Origin: Pseudoxanthomonas sp. J35
GTDB lineage: Bacteria > Pseudomonadota > Gammaproteobacteria > Xanthomonadales > Xanthomonadaceae
Reading direction: 5' to 3'
DNA: 64,000 nucleotides
Assembly: GCF_000513995.1 (NCBI RefSeq)
Contig: NZ_AZVB01000007.1
Coordinates: 1 to 64,000 of the forward strand
Shown in pieces: positions 61,629 through 64,000 of this stretch. The position numbers and the translations under genes are program-made. The notes beneath the pieces were generated by a model, which worked only from the letters and a program-made list of their open reading frames with translations, had not been told where the DNA came from and did not search any database. The stretch's first letter is position 1. Every line of letters begins with the position of its first letter.

Positions 61629-62572
61629 GACGTGGTGCCTCCGGAGGCGCATTCAGGGTGATCGGCGCCAGTTGTAGTGGTGGCACGATGAAAGTGCAAG
61701 CGCGCCGGCAGCCGTGCCCTGTCGAAGTGCACGAGCGCGCACCGCAGCAGTGCATCGACGCTCCCGGCGCCCTCCAGTGGTGCCGGATCCTGGCCGAGCT
61801 GCTCCCAGGCCCGGCGCAGGGCCGGCAGCGGATCGGCCGGGTCCACCGGCTGCGCGGCGCTGGACTTGGACAGCTTGCGTCCTTCCGGGTCGAGCACCAG
61901 CGGCAGGTGCAGGTAGCGGGGCGTGGGCAGGCCGAGCGCGCGTTGCAGCAGGATCTGCCGGGGCGTCGAATCGAGCAGGTCGGCGCCGCGGACGATATCG
62001 GTGATTCCCTGGTCGGCATCGTCCACCACCACCGCCAGCTGGTAGGCCCAGCAGCCGTCGGCGCGCAGGAGGACGAAGTCGCCGACTTCGGCGGCGACAT
62101 CCTGCACCACCGGGCCCTGCAGTCCGTCCTCGAACGCGACCACGCTGCCGTCCGGCACGCGCAGGCGCCAGGCCGGCGTGCGCCGCGAGGCCGGGCCGAC
62201 GCACCGGCGGTGGATGCCGGACTGCGCGGCCAGTTCGCTGCGGCTGCAGGCGCAGGGGAAGGCGAGGCCGGCTTCGACCAGGCGGTCCAGCGCGGCGCGA
62301 TACAGCGGGTGGCGTTCGCTCTGCCGTACCGGCGGCCGGTCCGCGACCAGGCCGAACGCGGACAGTGCCGCCAGCTGCGCGTCGGCGGCACCGGGCACTT
62401 CGCGTGGCGGGTCGATGTCCTCGATGCGCACCAGCCACTCGCCCCCGGCTGCGCGCGCCAGCAGCCAGCTGCCGAAGGCCGCCAGCAGGGAGCCTGCGTG
62501 CAGCGGCCCGGTGGGCGAGGGCGCGAAACGGCCGCGGTACGGCGCCGATGGCGTGGTGGCAGGGGACGTCAT
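61625..62572 (-). CDS. gluQ: Glutamyl-Q tRNA(Asp) synthetase
   Basis: Paralogue of glutamyl-tRNA synthetase lacking the anticodon-binding domain; 315 residues. HIGH-type motif [18 protein letters not shown]; zinc-site Cys residues in [10 protein letters not shown] and RRCVG; KMSKS-type motif GRKLSKSS. It attaches glutamate to queuosine at the wobble base of tRNA-Asp. Start ATG 62572 was chosen over an ATG at 62608 because the family begins close to the [10 protein letters not shown] motif. In E. coli the gene sits after dksA; here its neighbour is phaB. Confidence 0.93.
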   Translation of the reverse strand: MTSPATTPSAPYRGRFAPSPTGPLHAGSLLAAFGSWLLARAAGGEWLVRIEDIDPPREVPGAADAQLAALSAFGLVADRPPVRQSERHPLYRAALDRLVEAGLAFPCACSRSELAAQSGIHRRCVGPASRRTPAWRLRVPDGSVVAFEDGLQGPVVQDVAAEVGDFVLLRADGCWAYQLAVVVDDADQGITDIVRGADLLDSTPRQILLQRALGLPTPRYLHLPLVLDPEGRKLSKSSAAQPVDPADPLPALRRAWEQLGQDPAPLEGAGSVDALLRCALVHFDRARLPARLHFHRATTTTGADHPECASGGTTS

Positions 62573-62665
62573 CGCTGCATGGTCGCGGCGCGCCGCCCTT
62601 GATATCAAGCCCGGCGATACCCATTATCGACCGCGAAAACATCCAACTCCCGGAGACCCGTCGAA

Positions 62666-63541
62666 GTGTTCACCCGCATCGCGCTCTTCCTCGCCACCAA
62701 CCTCGCCGTGCTGTTCCTGGTCGGCATCATCATGTCGGTCCTGGGCGTGCACCCGGGGCAGATGAGTGGGCTGCTGGTACTGGCCGCGGTATTCGGCTTC
62801 GGCGGTTCCTTCATCTCGCTGCTGATGTCCAAGTGGATGGCCAAGCGTGCCACCGGCGCCCAGGTCATCACCCAGCCGCGCAACGAGACCGAGCGCTGGC
62901 TGCTGGAGACCGTGCGTCGCCAGGCCCAGGCGGCCGGCATCGGCATGCCCGAGGTGGCCGTCTACGACGCGCCGGAGATCAACGCCTTCGCCACCGGCGC
63001 CAACCGCAACAACGCGCTGGTGGCCGTGTCCACCGGCCTGCTGCGCAACATGAACGCCGACGAGGCCGAAGCGGTGCTCGGCCACGAGGTGGCGCACATC
63101 GCCAACGGCGACATGGTGACCATGGCCTTGCTGCAGGGCGTGCTCAACACCTTCGTGATCGTGCTGGCGCGCGTGGTCGGTGGGGTGGTGGACAGCTACC
63201 TGTCCGGCAACCGCGAGGACCGCGGTCCGGGCCTGGCCTACTTCGCCATCGTGATGGTCCTGGAGATCGTGTTCGGCCTGTTCGCCACCATGATCGCCAT
63301 GTGGTTCTCGCGCCGGCGCGAGTTCCGCGCCGACGCCGGTGGCGCGCGCCTGGCCGGCCGGCACAAGATGATCGCCGCGCTGGAGCGGCTGGCCCTGAAC
63401 CAGGGGCAGAGCACATTGCCGGCCCAGGTCGCTGCGTTCGGTATCGCCGGCGGCATGGGCCAGGGCCTGCGCAGGCTGTTCATGAGCCATCCGCCGCTGT
63501 CCGAGCGCATCGCCGCGCTGCGCTCGGCCACGGTCGCCTGA
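62666..63541 (+). CDS. htpX: Protease HtpX
   Basis: Inner-membrane M48 zinc protease of 291 residues (E. coli 293). Two N-terminal membrane segments (4-24 and 34-54) precede the catalytic site [18 protein letters not shown] (HEVAH). Two further membrane segments (about 158-178 and 192-212) precede the third ligand region [16 protein letters not shown]. The end [13 protein letters not shown] is conserved. It degrades misfolded membrane proteins together with FtsH. Start is GTG 62666 with a CGGAGA site about 9 nt upstream. Confidence 0.96.
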   Translation: MFTRIALFLATNLAVLFLVGIIMSVLGVHPGQMSGLLVLAAVFGFGGSFISLLMSKWMAKRATGAQVITQPRNETERWLLETVRRQAQAAGIGMPEVAVYDAPEINAFATGANRNNALVAVSTGLLRNMNADEAEAVLGHEVAHIANGDMVTMALLQGVLNTFVIVLARVVGGVVDSYLSGNREDRGPGLAYFAIVMVLEIVFGLFATMIAMWFSRRREFRADAGGARLAGRHKMIAALERLALNQGQSTLPAQVAAFGIAGGMGQGLRRLFMSHPPLSERIAALRSATVA

Positions 63542-63566
63542 CCGGCCACGGTTCGCCTGCATACGG

Positions 63567-63596
63567 AACGGCCCCGCAGTGCGGGGCCGTTTCCTT
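63567..63596 (+). terminator. Terminator of htpX
   Basis: Perfect 11-bp hairpin AACGGCCCCGC-AGT-GCGGGGCCGTT followed by TCCTTTT. It lies between the convergent htpX and MliC-type genes. Confidence 0.88.
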
Positions 63597-63613
63597 TTCG
63601 CCCCGGGGAGGGA

Positions 63614-64000
63614 TCAGGGGGTGGCGTTGGCGCCGATCTCGCCGCACTCGCGTGCCGGCGTGCCGGACAGGGTGAGGGTGGCGCTCGGGCCCTTGGTCCA
63701 GAACTCGTTGCCGTTGGTGTCCGCATAGCGCGCGCCGGAGGCGGCCACTTCCTGCGGCAGCACCACCTCGCCGCGGTCGTGGACCACGGTGACCGTCTGC
63801 GCCGCGTTGTCGAAGCGCACGGCCACGCGCTGGTCGTCGCACTGCCAGTGGGTGTTGACCACCGCGGTCGCTTCGGCCGTGGCGCCCGGCGGCGGCGCAG
63901 CCGGGTCCAGGGTCGCTTCGCCAGCGGCAGGCTGCGGTGCGGCGTCCTGGGCGCTGGTGGCGGTGGTTCCGGCGGACGTGGCTTCGGACGTATCGGGGCG
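63614..64000 (-). CDS. MliC-domain lysozyme inhibitor, 5' end beyond the window
   Basis: The frame is open from the stop at 63614 to the window edge, so the start and any signal peptide are missing. The C-terminal 80 residues form a MliC/PliC domain: THWQCDDQRVAVRFDNAAQTV, VLPQEVAASGARYADTNGNEF, FWTKGPSATLTL and the final Cys in ARECGEIG (two Cys, likely a disulfide). The upstream 46 codons encode an Ala/Thr/Pro-rich linker, typical between a lipoprotein anchor and the domain. MliC proteins block C-type lysozyme in the periplasm or outer membrane. An internal GTG at 63862 is unlikely to be the true start. Confidence 0.82.
   Translation of the reverse strand, partial: RPDTSEATSAGTTATSAQDAAPQPAAGEATLDPAAPPPGATAEATAVVNTHWQCDDQRVAVRFDNAAQTVTVVHDRGEVVLPQEVAASGARYADTNGNEFWTKGPSATLTLSGTPARECGEIGANATP

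Overview
This is a very GC-rich chromosomal window from a gammaproteobacterium, most likely a member of the Xanthomonadaceae/Lysobacteraceae (Lysobacter, Luteimonas, Pseudoxanthomonas, Xanthomonas and relatives). The evidence is the gene orders (cyoABCD-SURF1-regB-regA; comEC-exbB-exbD-msbA-lpxK-kdsB; gluQ-phaB-phaR), a FimX-type c-di-GMP protein with degenerate catalytic motifs, and strong third-position GC codon use. The genus cannot be fixed from the sequence alone. Almost everything is core, vertically inherited content. I see no integrase, transposase, phage gene or CRISPR array.

Layout. 1-172: a (GCCGTT)n microsatellite cut by the window edge and a REP-like palindrome. 173-7083 (minus): a cytochrome bo3-type quinol oxidase operon that continues into a SURF1 assembly factor and a RegB/RegA redox two-component system. 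7260-11392 (plus): an MFS transporter, SdhE with an overlapping YgfX-like gene, and the lipoprotein exporter genes lolC and lolD. 11428-12139 (minus): a PspC-domain protein and a SelW-like CxxC protein. 12620-24573 (plus): a long envelope/DNA block with ComEC, ExbB, ExbD, MsbA, LpxK, KdsB, a low-molecular-weight phosphatase, a thioredoxin-like/NHL protein, UvrC and PgsA, mostly joined by 4-nt overlaps. 24570-28292: five tRNA genes (two identical Gly-GCC, Cys-GCA, Leu-UAA, Val-CAC) with recognisable promoters and terminators, interleaved with a LacI-type regulator and a membrane-anchored FMN glutamate-synthase-like protein. 28449-32232: a three-gene phosphorelay cluster. 32330-37273: a large alpha-2-macroglobulin lipoprotein. 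37355-41475 (minus): CspA, a purine/cell-wall recycling set (thioinosine phosphorylase, Hpt, NagZ), a FrnE-like thiol oxidoreductase and a CYTH protein. 41641-45397 (plus): the FimX-like protein and an AidB-like acyl-CoA dehydrogenase. 45407-49394 (minus): an ABC exporter, a YigZ protein, and an ECF sigma factor with an Ala/Pro-rich membrane partner. 49592-54488 (plus): a GAF-GAF-GGDEF-EAL protein, IspG and a PAP2 phosphatase. 54546-57326 (minus): an orphan coding fragment, a CE2-type esterase, tRNA-Ala and RNase D. 57426-60222 (plus): a SUMF1-domain lipoprotein and an M48 metalloprotease. 60290-62572 (minus): PhaR, PhaB, GluQ. 62666-64000: HtpX and a partial MliC-type lysozyme inhibitor.

How it works together. 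Three themes recur. One is outer-membrane biogenesis and envelope quality control (LolCD, MsbA, LpxK, KdsB, ExbBD, PgsA, HtpX, M48, alpha-2-macroglobulin, MliC). Another is respiration and redox sensing (Cyo, SURF1, RegBA, SdhE). The third is signalling by phosphotransfer and c-di-GMP. No clearly new multi-gene defence or mobile system is visible. The items most worth a second look are the three-gene kinase/receiver cluster with a degenerate terminal receiver, the SUMF1 lipoprotein/M48 pair, the orphan alpha-2-macroglobulin, an orphan coding fragment at 54546-54773, and three genes whose -10-like hexamer sits exactly 6 nt ahead of the ATG, which predicts leaderless transcripts.
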